DNA of 64,000 nucleotides from Prostheceraeus crozeri (GCA_907163375.1 CAJQUW010001446.1:310001-374000), one strand, 5' to 3'; shown: positions 34,148 to 44,887, counted from the first letter of the stretch. Translations and numbers: made by a program. The notes: generated by a model from the sequence alone, not told the origin.

Positions 34148-34630
34148 ATGACAGGCATTTACAGTAGACCATCATATCAGAGCGGTTATCCCGTGTTTGT
34201 TGGAGGTAGACGACACGTTGGAGGAGGCATATTTGGTGCACTAAGACGTATCGTTCTTCCAACACTCAAAAAGTATGGCGCACCAATCATGAAGCGTGTT
34301 GGAAGCAGGGCTTTAGATTTTGGTGCAAATGTTGCAGCTGATGCGCTTCAAGGTGAGGTTATCGGTGAATCTATGAAAATGCGCGCGCAGCAATCTGCCA
34401 TAGACGCATTAGATGATTTAACAAAGACGAGACGTACAGTTCGGAAGAAGCGTAGGAAGTCAAGACAAGTTGGATCCGGTCGAGTTACTAAGCAAAGACG
34501 CAGGAAAAGTAAAAAGCCGACTAGAGCAGCACGTTCTAATTCTAGACGTCGAGTGAAAACAAGAAAGCGCAAACGAAATTCCACAGCGACTAGAAACAAG
34601 TCAAAACGAAGGAAGACAACATATTTGTAG
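34148..34630 (+). CDS. Basic virion core protein (pVI/pX-like)
   Basis: 160 residues. The N-terminal part has GG-rich text (VFVGGRRHVGGGIFGALRR) and a helical stretch (FGANVAADALQGEVIG), while the last 70 residues are almost all Lys/Arg/Ser (KKRRKSRQ, RRRKSKK, KRKRNS). Such proteins sit between penton and major capsid genes in Polintons and are thought to bind DNA in the particle. The GG-containing sites are plausible targets for the adenain-like protease. The frame is intact. Confidence 0.75.
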   Translation: MTGIYSRPSYQSGYPVFVGGRRHVGGGIFGALRRIVLPTLKKYGAPIMKRVGSRALDFGANVAADALQGEVIGESMKMRAQQSAIDALDDLTKTRRTVRKKRRKSRQVGSGRVTKQRRRKSKKPTRAARSNSRRRVKTRKRKRNSTATRNKSKRRKTTYL

Positions 34631-34640
34631 AGCTAATACG

Positions 34641-35907
34641 ATGCAGAGTATCAATTCGGCTTTGTGTTTCTTCGATTCTCCCCCTCATCAGACAGACATC
34701 ATTACCTCAACAATTGTAGACATAGTCCCCACAACAAATATCGATGGTAACCAACAGCCTATTCAGCTTGATATACCTGCCAATCCTCAAGATTATATTG
34801 ACTGTCAATCCATTGATTTAGAATTGTGTATACAAATTAAGAAGACTGATGGTACCAATATTGATTCAACTAAGGATAAAGTGGGATTGACAAATCTTCC
34901 TATTGCCAGTCTATTCTCAGATGTGTATTTAATATTGAATGACAAACAGATTGAAAGAGGGGATCGAGTATATCCCTATGGAGCATATATACATACAATG
35001 ACGTAATTTCAGAAGCAAGCTAAACAGTCACATTTGCAAGTTGCCGGCTGGTATGATGATCAGCAAGGGAAATTTGATGAGGCTTCAAATGGAGGTTTAA
35101 AAAAACGAATGGAATTGACAGCAGATTCAAAGGAATTATACTTGAAAGGATCTGTCTATCTTGATTTCCTTCGTCAATCTAGACATCTACTATCACAGGT
35201 TAAAATGCAAACAAAATTTATTCGTGCAAATTCTGAGTTCGCGTTAATGGCTTTTGGAGCTACAAACTATCAAATCAACATAAGTAGTGCCGTGCTCTAT
35301 GTAAGGAGAGTAACAATGAACCCGTCAGTCATCAACGAGCATGCGACAAGATTGAGGAAAAACAATGCCAATATATCCAGTTAATCACAGTGTGTTGACA
35401 AACTTCACAATTGGTGCGGGATCATCCTCACATGCCTACCCAAATCTTTTTCCCACTGCAATGCCAAAGGCGGTGTATATCACATTTGTGGAAAATGACG
35501 CATTCATTGGTGCTTTTGAAAAGAATCCATTCAATTTCCAACACTTTAATGTTAGCAAACTAGCACTCTATCAGGATGGGAAATTTGTATCTTGCAAAGC
35601 ATATGAGCCTAATTTCAAAGATGGTAAATTCGCACGTGAATATGGTTCTACTTTCACTGCCCTCAACATGTTTAATACAGATGATTCAAATGGAATTACA
35701 ATGGATATGTACAAGAATGGCTACTTCTTCATTATGTACAACCTCACAGCAGATGCAGATCTAGGTGGTGAAAGCGTAGGAGTTACAAAGCCTGGAAATC
35801 TACGACTGGAGGTATCATTTGAGTCACCTTTGAAGAAAACAATTACTTGTCTCATTTATGCTATCTATGATAACAAGAATGAGAGACGTGACTGTCAGCT
35901 ATCAGAG
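34641..35907 (+). pseudogene. Major capsid protein (double jelly roll), broken
   Basis: Starts MQSINSALCFFDSPPHQTDI, the usual start of Polinton major capsid proteins, and includes IDLELCIQI, DVYLILNDKQIERGDRVYPY, ELYLKGSVYLDFL and a C-terminal jelly roll (GNLRLEVSFESPLKK). An in-frame TAA at 35004-35006 interrupts the first jelly roll. A one-base gain at about 35360 shifts the frame before YPVNHSVLTNF. The last frame then runs without a stop into the protease gene, so a normal capsid terminator is missing. Confidence 0.88.
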
Positions 35908-36321
35908 ATGAGTAACTTAAGCAACACCGAAATCTTGAGGAAAATGGGGAAAGCTCTTCCCTACTCCAAGACAATATTTCTTGATGTCTCTTCTAAAGAT
36001 AATTTACCTGATTCAATTCCTTTCTATCCTTGTTCGCTTATCATCAATACGGATACCAACTATGTTCCCGGAAAACATTGGATTGCTGTATACATCAATC
36101 GTTATAAAGTTGCCGAATATTTTCACTCTCTTAATCTACCTCGCTTACATGATATCGCATTATGGATGAACAGGTTCTCCTGGACTGTTAGGAAAGTGAC
36201 ATCGTTCCCACTTCAAAGTAATACATCTCTAATGTGCGGTGGCTATGTACTCTATTTTGTCAGCGAGAGACCATTGAAAAATAACTGTAAAAGTGCTTTG
36301 GCACTATTTTCAAAAAACTGA
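35908..36321 (+). CDS. Adenain-like cysteine protease, fused in frame to the capsid
   Basis: From the Met at 35908 the frame gives 137 residues: MSNLSNTEILRKMGK, then GKHWIAVYI with the catalytic His, and PLQSNTSLMCGGYVLYF with the oxyanion Gln and nucleophile Cys. The strand that normally holds the third, acidic residue reads EYFHSLN, with His at the usual acidic position, so activity is doubtful. The enzyme family processes virion precursors. No stop separates it from the preceding capsid frame, so it could also be made as a fusion. AATAAA at about 36366 may end the transcript. Confidence 0.8.
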   Translation: MSNLSNTEILRKMGKALPYSKTIFLDVSSKDNLPDSIPFYPCSLIINTDTNYVPGKHWIAVYINRYKVAEYFHSLNLPRLHDIALWMNRFSWTVRKVTSFPLQSNTSLMCGGYVLYFVSERPLKNNCKSALALFSKN

Positions 36322-36477
36322 TAAAAATGATGTAATTCTTACTAAATATGTTGAAACAGTTTTGAAATAAAGTTTTATGTTGTATCATTAACTTGCTCTC
36401 TTTTTTCCAAAACAAGGGTTTATAAGGAAAACAAAAACATGCTCATATTTCATTATCTATTCACATATATACAAAAT

Positions 36478-37047
36478 CTACAATTTGGTTTTCATGAAAC
36501 ATTTTTTCAAATCACATATCATGGGAGGTACATCACTTATGTCTTTGATGCCGGTTATCACAATCTTTCCATTATGGAACACATGAACATGATATGGATG
36601 CCAGTTAGTCAATTGAGCTGCTGGAACTAACTCCACTTCATAAGTTAGATTATGTGATGATGTAACTTTACGGAAGTCATAGTGATAGTGTAATTCACAT
36701 AACACGGTCATTGTCTTCACTTTCCAATCAGATAATGAATCACCAAGTAAATGTTCCAAAGTTAAGTGTAGATATGAGAGATCACCCTCCATGACCCTTC
36801 CAATACATTGGATTGTTCCATTTGGAAAGAATAGGATAGTGAGAGATTTATCCTTCCTCTGAATCCTCCATGTTAACATTGAGGGTCTTCCAAGATGTAA
36901 GCTCGTTGTCGGCTTCAATTTGCGTTTTATCAGTAACCATTGTTTTCGGTTGGGTATATTCCTCTCGATCTCTTGTAGATTGAGTTTTGACTTTGCTTTT
37001 GTAGTTAACATCCGATTTACAACTTCCAACCGTTTGATGTCCTCCAT
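36478..37047 (-). CDS. TATA-binding-protein-like protein
   Basis: 189 residues that divide into two similar halves in the manner of TBP. Half 1 (about 7-102) runs from LEVVNRML and LNLQEIERN to LTILFFPNGTIQCIG (73-83). Half 2 (about 111-186) runs from KTMTVLCEL and YDFRKV through YEVELVPAAQL to FHNGKIVITG (157-166) and a final helix. The order, a strand, a helix, the y-E-pelvP turn, then the strand with nGki-itG, is the TBP saddle. The inferred role is directing RNA polymerase II or late promoters of the element. The first 200 bases overlap the upstream minus-strand ORF in another frame. Confidence 0.7.
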   Translation of the reverse strand: MEDIKRLEVVNRMLTTKAKSKLNLQEIERNIPNRKQWLLIKRKLKPTTSLHLGRPSMLTWRIQRKDKSLTILFFPNGTIQCIGRVMEGDLSYLHLTLEHLLGDSLSDWKVKTMTVLCELHYHYDFRKVTSSHNLTYEVELVPAAQLTNWHPYHVHVFHNGKIVITGIKDISDVPPMICDLKKCFMKTKL

Positions 37048-37270
37048 CTTTAATGAATGACGTTATCTGTGGTAGCATCTCCGTTGTAAAGGTTTCCCAT
37101 GTGACGTCACTGAAACGAAAAAATCGATATTCAACATCTTCCCGCTTTGGTGAGCAGACGTATAGTTTGACTGTTGAATCACACTCTATCCATACCTTGT
37201 CATCGAGAGGAATCTTGATCCGAGTCTTATGGTTGCCAATGAGATCCGCAAAGTCTTTCAGTGAAGGCAA
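36848..37270 (-). CDS. Maverick protein of unknown function, overlaps the TBP-like gene
   Basis: 140 residues in a different minus-strand frame. The first 75 look globular (KIPLDDKVWIECDSTVKLYV, YRFFRFSDVTWETFTTEM); the rest is polar and low complexity (YKSKVKTQSTRDREEY) and overlaps the start of the TBP-like frame. I do not recognise it. Its position, immediately upstream on the same strand, suggests a shared transcript. Confidence 0.5.
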   Translation of the reverse strand: MPSLKDFADLIGNHKTRIKIPLDDKVWIECDSTVKLYVCSPKREDVEYRFFRFSDVTWETFTTEMLPQITSFIKDGGHQTVGSCKSDVNYKSKVKTQSTRDREEYTQPKTMVTDKTQIEADNELTSWKTLNVNMEDSEEG

Positions 37271-37470
37271 TGAGTCAATACTAATGCAAACGCCACTATG
37301 TTTTCAAACACTATTTGCTATTGAATGACGAAATGCTATTCTTTTAGAATTTGTTATGTGAACGTTTTGGACGTCACTAAGTTTCCATGTTCTTATGTAA
37401 TGAGGCATGTTCCGAAAGCTATGTTTCAAATTTGAGTTTAATGTTTGCCTAAAGTTTGTTATTATATTAG

Positions 37471-37640
37471 CTCAACATATCGGAATGATGTTGAGTACAA
37501 ATTCTTCACATATTCATTCACATTAGGACTACCTATTTATTAGTAATCATTTCTACATATCGGAAAGATGTAGAAATTTCAATTTTTGTAAGACTTCTTA
37601 TGTATTAGTAAGTGTTGCTACATGTCGGAAGATGCAGCAA
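37471..37640 (-). ncRNA. Three tandem hairpins with conserved loops and covarying stems
   Basis: Hairpins lie at 37471-37495, 37551-37575 and 37615-37640, each with an 8-9 bp stem. On the minus strand the loops read CATTCCGAT, CTTTCCGAT and CTTCCGAC. Stem pairs change on both sides between copies: C-G/T-A, A-T/T-A and T-A/G-C swaps. In hairpin 3 an A:C mismatch on the plus strand becomes a G:U pair on the minus strand. A related upstream word (ttattagtaa) precedes hairpins 2 and 3. They sit just beyond the polymerase stop. Confidence 0.75.
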
Positions 37641-37687
37641 TCGCAAGATCTATTACAAGTGGAATATTATATTGTTTTTATTTAGAC

Positions 37688-40600
37688 TTATTCTACATCA
37701 CCTGTGACAGGAAGGCATCTCCTTCTCTTCGACGGTGGGGGAAGACCTAGGCTGTAGTGTCCATATGGTAATGATAAATTTTTATCCAGCCAACAGCGCT
37801 TATCCTCCCAAAGTGAAAGACCTCGCTTCCTAAATGATTTTGTGCTAACTATGTGATTTTTTGAATTTATAATTGTCATATCTTCAGTTGTATCATTCTC
37901 ACTATAATAGACACTACTATAGTCATTATGTTTCAATTTTTTAACTGCTGCTCTCTGAATTCCTTTTGCACGTTTGATGCTATGATTCGTAGAGTCTAGA
38001 TATTTCATTGAATACTTTTTCGGTTTTAGTAGGATCATTTCCTCAAGCAACTTTCCAGCACACTCATCCTTAAAACAACCTAATCTAGCTTTGGTTGTAG
38101 TTGAGTATAGTCGGTGATGACTGTCATAGTTTGAAGAGTCAAACTTTTCAACGAAGTATAGAAGTATATCTTCCAGACGGACAGATGGTGATGTGTATAA
38201 ACATAGGAAGAAACTGTCGGTATCACCTCAACAAAGCCGCGTTTTATTTATCAGTGGACAGCCTTTTAGGTCATTGTAATATAATTGATACATTTCCAAC
38301 TTACTATAATCAAGTACTGCTTGACCAACATATATTAATTTATTTAAAACTATTGAAGGTTTGTACATTTCCATACCAACCAGATCTTCATCAAATATTT
38401 TGTGTTGAACATAGAGAGGATGATTTGACAATTTCAGTAGTTGTTTCTCATTGTTAACTAGTTTAAATTTTTTCCTTCTCCTTACATTTTCCATTGTTTT
38501 ACCATATAAAGAATTATTTTTCAATTTGTAGAATGACTTTTCGAAGTCAGTATTTGATTGAGCCCTCTTTTGAGAGTTCATATCAATGTACGTTTTTAAC
38601 CAAGGCTTTTGTGTGAATTTTATGCCACTATGAATCTTCTTGATTCTCATGCCCATGGTCAAGTAAAATTTTAAAATTGAGTAGTGGACTACATAGTTTT
38701 CCCTATCAAATTGATGGAGCAGAAGTTTCTTGATAGAAGAAAAATGTGTATTTGGTCTTACTTTTTCATATAGATTTTTCATATAGTGTGAAAACATTCT
38801 CTTTTCAATCATCTGCATTTCTGGAGCTAATGGGAAATCGGCAGTGTCATCATGAATGGCTGCAGGATACTCTAAATCTAAATCAAAAATGTAGCCGATT
38901 TCACCATCATCATCTATATTTTGAACATTTTCTTCATTTAAAAAATTATCTAATTCACTTTCATTCAACCATTTGAAATTTGAGTGGGGTAGATTTCTAC
39001 TGAGTGAAGAACCGTAAAGGTTATTAACATCTAAGTAGGTCAAATGTCGACTTTCATGTATATTATTTCCTAATTCTTCAATGCGTGCACGCGCTCGATG
39101 AATGTTGGTGAAAGTCATACCCCCTCTAATTCCTCGTTCAAATAGATTGTACATATTTTCATCTTGTATGTAGTGTGGGGGATCATCGGAAGAGAAATTT
39201 AGTGCTGAGGTAAAGCTGAGATGTGGGAGACTGACAAAATGTACAGGGTCGACTTCATCCTCACGTTGACTCAATGCTCTAAACACTTCAAATATGTCTG
39301 CCAACAATAAGACATCTAACTTCAGATATGCCAGCATGTAATCACCAAATGTGCTACAATTAAATTCAATCCACGCCTTGTTAGCGTGTTCATATTCACT
39401 ATCGGAACAGTGCTCACGAGTAAGATCATTATAGAATTCAAATTGTGGTGGTAGACAGTCTTCCGTCAGCGTGTTTAAGTTTTTGAAGTATGAATATGGA
39501 AACACTCCCTTCTGATATAAAACATTATCACTTAATTGTGGAAATTCTACCCTTAATGTCTCTACATGCTCATACGTTTGCAAGCCCTTGGCTAATTCAC
39601 TCAAGGATGCACTTAGAAATTGATATGAGTGATATGAGTCAAAGAATTTTAGTTTAAAGTATACTGTCTTCCTTTTGTATTCATTTACAGGGACACTGGC
39701 GGATAAAGTTATATATTTTTCAGCAGTTGCTGCTACAACATCTAATTTCCAAGACTTCATTCTTCCAATCGCTTTATAGCAAACGATGTGACTATCATAA
39801 TTTTTAAAATTGTGGAGAAATATGGGGAGCTCCCGTCTGTTAAGTCTTAACCGGAGATTGCATTTCCTACATAATGTTTGTCTATATCGTCCGGTGATAT
39901 GATCATGATCACGAACTTTTATGACTTCATCGCTGAATTTCGATTTACATTTGTTGCAACATTCTGCATTCTCATGGCTTGCTTTTTCATCCGCTGACAG
40001 TGACATTGGCTGACTAGTTGTTGCACATTTGTTGTCATATAAGTCTTGGGCTACAGTTTATAAGTGGTGCAAGAAACTAATAATGCAATTTTCTCCCTCA
40101 AAGAGGTAATACTTGTTTTCAAATTTCGATTGAATGGCATTATGCCAGACATGATAAGCTCCAATGGCCGCGGGTTTATGTATTTTATTATCAATGTAGC
40201 ACTCTATATCTGCATAAATTACTAAAGGAGGACTTAGTTGATATTCCATGCTACTTGTTAGTACTTTTAGATCCGATGGCATTTTTTCTATTTGTGCTTT
40301 TCCTCGAATACAAAACTGGAAGTGTCGTTCTAGTGTTGTCTTATATGTGAATGACTGAGTGCATCTTTCGCAGAAGTATCTATGTCTTTTTAAAGTTCTC
40401 CTATACAATCTTGACAGCTTTGGAATTCCACAATAGTGTGCTACTCCATTGTTTAGAATTAGCAAAATATTAACCGTTTGCCTACCAGTAAAGTTACTAT
40501 TGTAACGAACACCTTTGATTCCATTTTCATAAAAGTGAATGCTAATTTTAATATCATTATTTTTCTCAAATTTTGGAATATCTTTGATTGATACTGGTGT

Positions 40601-41554
40601 GGAAATGCCTTCCATATTTAGCTCAGATGTCCACTCACTATATGATTTTACTTCATTCCTTGAATAAGGTACTTCATTATAATGCAATATTGATAAAACT
40701 GCATATAGGAAGCAATCATTTGCATTTGAATTAACATTAATGACAGCTTTAGAGTTTTTTAACTTCTTTGGTAGAGGAAATGATTGTCCACCTGACAGTA
40801 TTGGACTTGTTATTACATTGAACTCTACATTTTGTACATCATCTATAATCCAATTGCTACCCTTTTTTGTGAAGGCTTCAATATGATTTATTAGACTATT
40901 TAGATGATCCTGAAACCAAGCATCATAGTCATAAATATAGTTTGAGGATGATGAGGTAAAGTGTGCGAGAAAAGTTTCTTCTTCTTGAGGATTAGAACGG
41001 ACATAACGAATTTGTGCAATCAGACGACCGCGCAATTGATAGCTCCTTAGTAAGTCAGACACTAAATTCCCTAACATGGAACGCATGCTTTCTAAGAATG
41101 ATGTTATGTCCACAGTAGGTGTTGTTGGTGTGATATCATACACACGTGCATGGCCATTGAGTGCGCTTTCGCTGAGACTAACAGTTCCATAGTTATTATG
41201 CATATTCATCTCACTATTTGTATTATGTACATTCATATGCTGTTGAAATCTACTTATAGAGTTATACGTTTTGCCACACCGAGAGCAGTATTGCATAAAG
41301 TTTTGCATGCTACTTGAAGCGCTGGTTGTTGGCTTAGAAGTAGATCTATTTTGATTATTTGAATTTGACTCTGTTATGCTATCATTCGGTTTATTATTGC
41401 ATACAAGTTTATGTCTCTTATGATTATCTATCCTATTCGTCTTATATGGACACTTGCTACATTGATACGTTTTTCCTAACTTACAAAATTTTTCATGACG
41501 TTGCAAATTGCCTATGAGAGTAAATACTTTTCCACACTTGGTACAGACAACCAT
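37688..41554 (-). pseudogene. polB: DNA polymerase B (Maverick) with zinc fingers and OTU-like region, two internal stops
   Basis: One reading frame of 1,288 codons, interrupted by TAA (40058-40060) and TGA (38228-38230). The N-terminus has C2H2 fingers (CTKCGKVFTLIGNLQRHEKF, YCSRCGKTYNSISRF). Next comes an OTU-like cysteine protease region (NANDCFLYAVLSIL; GVAHYCGI), then another finger (YFCERCTQSF). Exonuclease I is YADIECY (about 40200) and exo II HNFKNYDSH. Polymerase motif A is YLDVNNLYG, motif B KLKNNSLYGKTMEN, and motif C GDTDSFF (about 38210-38227). The TGA lies immediately before motif C. The C-terminus ends with a basic stretch (PSKRRRCL). The stops make the copy inactive unless the assembly is wrong. 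Confidence 0.93.
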
Positions 41555-41584
41555 GATTATTGATGAGGATTGAAATTAGCAAGC

Positions 41585-41633
41585 CCTTATATACATCTAC
41601 CATCTAATGACGTCAGCGTCATCACCAGCCAAT
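41585..41633 (-). promoter_or_regulatory. polB: PolB promoter (CCAAT, CRE, TATA)
   Basis: On the minus strand, CCAAT (41629-41633), the perfect CRE TGACGTCA (41608-41615) and TATATAAGG (41585-41593) appear in order, about 30 bp before the ATG at 41554. Confidence 0.72.
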
Positions 41634-41751
41634 ACCATATGTTCCGATCTGTTGTAAAGAGAAAACACATAAAATTTTCAGTAATTAATTTTTCAAAGAA
41701 AAAAAGTCAAAGCCTAACACATTTCACAATACCATTGTGATACAACTTCAA

Positions 41752-41777
41752 GTGGCTGCAGCTTTCACTGCAGCCAC
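41752..41777. repeat. Hairpin between polB and the spliced gene
   Basis: Nine-base perfect arms gtggctgca / tgcagccac with an 8-base loop. Confidence 0.7.
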
Positions 41778-41886
41778 CCAAGTCGTCCATCCTCGTTAGA
41801 CGCACCTTTCTAATGGCATTGTCTCTGCACTCGATGTGCACCAATGTTTATTTGTCGTGCCTCTGAATGTTGGTCACTTGCGAGGC

Positions 41887-41942
41887 CAACAGGAGGTTTG
41901 ATTGAGTTATATTTTGTAAGGACTCAACCAAACCTCTGTTGT
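41887..41942. repeat. Long hairpin in the 3' region of the spliced gene
   Basis: Arms caacaggaggtttgattgag and actcaaccaaacctctgttg are near-perfect inverts, about 20 bp. On the minus strand they start 26 bases past the stop codon. Confidence 0.7.
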
Positions 41943-41967
41943 CCTCCATGAGCTGAGCCTCACGAGC

Positions 41968-43654
41968 CTAGGACTCCCTCAGACGCTTTTGGCAACGGCG
42001 TAGTTTGGAGTAAATGTCTTCCTCAGTCGTTGCGTCGAGGTCGACATCATACTCTCGCACTGGGAGAGGGGCCTTTGGAACTGTAGCAGGAGCTGTGGCG
42101 GGGATAGGAGGTGTCGCGGAGGAAGGAGCTGCGGCTGGGATCGGAGGTGACGGAGAGGAAGGAGCTGCGGGCGTTGGAGGGGGTGGAATCGGAGGTGTCG
42201 GACAAGAAGGAACTGCGAGCGATAGAGGACGCACAGGGGATGGAGGAGCAAGCGTCATCATCGGGGACAGCGGCAGGCGGACGCTCCAGCTGGGGGATGC
42301 CCGGATGTGGCTGAAGGACACCTCTTCCTGTGAGGCACACATGACGGACTCCTGTAAACAAAGGAAACAATTGTTTATTAGGATAATTGTCAACAAAGTA
42401 AGTTTCAAAATGTTTTAATAGAAAATTCTACACTGAAGCAGTTAACCAAGCTTCATACTTACATTAGTAACAGATTCATCGTCATCATCGGATGACGATG
42501 TTGGAGAATCGTCGGATGAGGATGATGTTGCAGAATCCTCGGATGAGGATGATTCGCGTATGGAGTAGGGCCTCTCCTCATTGTCCTCAAGGGACGTGGT
42601 TGTCGCTGGCGTGCTTAAAAAGCTCCTATGCTTTTTAAGGGATAGAGATCGCACAGCCTGCAGCGGAAAAATGTGACAATATGTTTATATAAAGAGATAG
42701 ACATAGACAGGTTTTCAAGGTGTTGTTGTTGTCTGTTATCTGGGCGTAGACCACAGCAATCACACTTACGGGGCTAGAGGCCAGTTTTCTTCCTGGGGAA
42801 TTCCCTCGAGGCAGCTTCGGGCATGTGGGGATTGATTGAACACTTGGAAACAGCTAAAAAAGAGATTCATATTTGATTTCTTCTTAGAAACTATTAAGCA
42901 AATTAATTTGTTACCTTTCGCAAGTTTTCCACCACATTTCCATCTTCAAACCCGACTGTCATCGCTTGAGGTGGTTCAGTCTGAAATGTTTTAACAACAG
43001 TGATTTAATTATGCATATGAATAATAACCCAAGTAAATAGATTCTCACATCTTTAACGATGAGTTTTTTCTGCACCAACATCTTTGTCTTCTTCGGTGGG
43101 GGCATCACCAAATCCTGAAATGTGTTAACAACGAATTTTTTTTAAGCTAAAGGAAGCAGTACTTTTTGTCAACTGTGAGTCAATTGTCCGTTCAAGTTAG
43201 CATTTAGAATTGACTGTACTTACCTCGAAATCACTCAAAGTCTCATCAATAAATTCTGGAGACTTGGGGACTTTCTTAGGTACTCGGGACTTGGGGGCTT
43301 TCTTTGCCTCAGGCTCGTTCACCTGTGAGAGCACGCCTTCAGTCGGCCTTTCCTTGTTAAATAGCCTCTCCAATTTCTTTTTCTCTGCCTTGGAGGTAAG
43401 GTTGATGCCTTTCCGGCCATTCCGTTGGGCACAGGGCGTGTGTTTGGCAATGAAGGCTTTTGCTGAGTCGCTGTTGACCTTGTCGTTGCTCCTCTCATAT
43501 GTCTTGCAGGTTAAGCAATAGAGGTACGTGAAATCCTCTTTGAATATGCAGTCTTTGTGACCACTCTTGTTGGCATGTCAAACAGGCAGTCGGCATGTTT
43601 CACAGTAGTGAAAGATCAGCCGTTGTCGCGCAATACTTTCTTGTCGGACCATTT
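41968..43654 (-). CDS. Six-exon spliced Maverick gene, zinc-finger N-terminus, acidic and proline-rich C-terminus
   Basis: Exons on the minus strand: 43654-43224 (ATG at 43652), 43114-43049, 42980-42915, 42853-42770, 42657-42463 and 42351-41968. Every junction has GT/AG, with good acceptors (catttcag, cttttttag, ccgctgcag, tttgtttacag), and every coding intron is phase 0. The frame stays open across all joins, 408 codons including the stop. Exon 1 has paired cysteines (YCETCRLPV, CLTCKTYE) with one in-frame TGA after RLPV, so this copy may be dead. Next come basic, proline-containing exons (PPPKKTKM), then a Ser/Asp-rich stretch and a Pro/Ala-rich C-terminus ending in a charged helix (YSKLRRCQKRLRES). 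The plan suggests a nuclear regulator. Family unknown. Confidence 0.72.
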
Positions 43655-44287
43655 CTATATAGGAAAAAAATTGATTATAATTTAATCTCTTGTTAAACGA
43701 GAACGCATTTATATACCATCAACAAGGCTCTATTAAGTGCTACTTTCATATTGGAGAAATCTGAGAAAGAAATAAAATTTGAAGTTGAAATTGAAACCGA
43801 AAGTCGAAAATTAGATATATATTCGAAAAGGGTTTGCTCATAAGAAGAGTTGAAATTTGGAAACAGCTGATTTAAAATTATTTAATTTCGAAATTAATTT
43901 AATGGAATGAAAATGAGATTTCGAAAATTTCAACCAATCCTCAATTTGTTTAATTAAACAAGCTTGAATTTTATACATCTGTTAGCAGATGACAGACTGA
44001 ATATTTAAAATGGATGAAGGCTTTATTTAGGTATCTTTTATTTATAAACAAACTGTGAAAATCTTGTTGATTTAAATACACTTACATTTAAACTGATATA
44101 TTCAGTTTCTCGCTCAATGACTTAATTTAGGATGAAAAATTAAAAAAAACATGGTTAATAATGTAACATAAAGTGTTCCTATCCTAAAATCCAAGCCTCT
44201 ATATTTAAAACTATTTGGTTATAAGAACTTAATAATGTTTCTACTCCCGAATATCCTATAAAGTATGACAACATGGTAGTGAAACTC

Positions 44288-44401
44288 ACTTCAGAATTGT
44301 AGTACGAATCGGAGAACGGAGGAACGAAGAACGACGTCTGCTATGAACACTGAATTATTTGAAAATGAGTGAAAATTCGTTGTGTGCAACTTCTTTATAT
44401 A
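44288..44401 (-). promoter_or_regulatory. Promoter and 5' non-coding exon of the spliced gene
   Basis: TATATAAAG (44393-44401, minus) is followed by sequence ending in a donor CTGAA|GTGAGT (GT at 44289-44288). The intron would end at the strong acceptor (ttttttcctatatag) two bases before the ATG at 43652. Confidence 0.55.
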
Positions 44402-44710
44402 TGAAATTGACAAAGCAACTATGAACAAAGACCTTATGACATCACATCCTGGAATTGGTACGGTCAAACAAAAATTGATAACTCAAACAAAAAATCAAAC
44501 AGCTGGTTTATTTTTAAACTTAGAAATGGAAGTGCCATCAAATGTGTTGAAAGATTTCTACATGTAAACAGTATAGTGAATTCAAAGTAATATGAAGTGA
44601 TGGACTGATATATTACTTTGATATACATGTTATTATTAATAGTCATATAATGATTGATATTTGAAGATATAAAACGTGTGATTTGAATAGAACATTAAAA
44701 TTTGAATTAA

Positions 44711-44885
44711 GCGCTAAATTTCGAAAATTCAAATTTCGCGCCAAAAATTTAAATAATCAAATTTAATGACGTGAATTTTAAGATATCATATGCTTGAATT
44801 GCTTGAAATTGTAAATTTCAAATTCCGCGCCAAATTTCGAAAATTCAAATTTCGCGCTAAAATTTAAATAATCAAATTTAATGAT
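44711..44885. repeat. Duplicated 59-bp unit with inner palindromes
   Basis: Near-identical copies at 44711-44770 and 44827-44885. Each contains aaatttcgaaaattcaaatt and gcgcgc-like ends. Confidence 0.85.
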
Positions 44886-44887
44886 GA

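Noticed and set aside
38228-38230. TGA before PolB motif C as selenocysteine or recoded codon
   Set aside because: No selenocysteine element was identified, a TAA also interrupts the gene, and nearby genes use TGA/TAA/TAG as stops. A nonsense mutation is simpler.
41979-42418. Alternative proline- or Gly-rich ORFs on both strands over the last exon of the spliced gene
   Set aside because: GC-rich repeats keep several frames open. Only one frame joins the upstream exons in phase.
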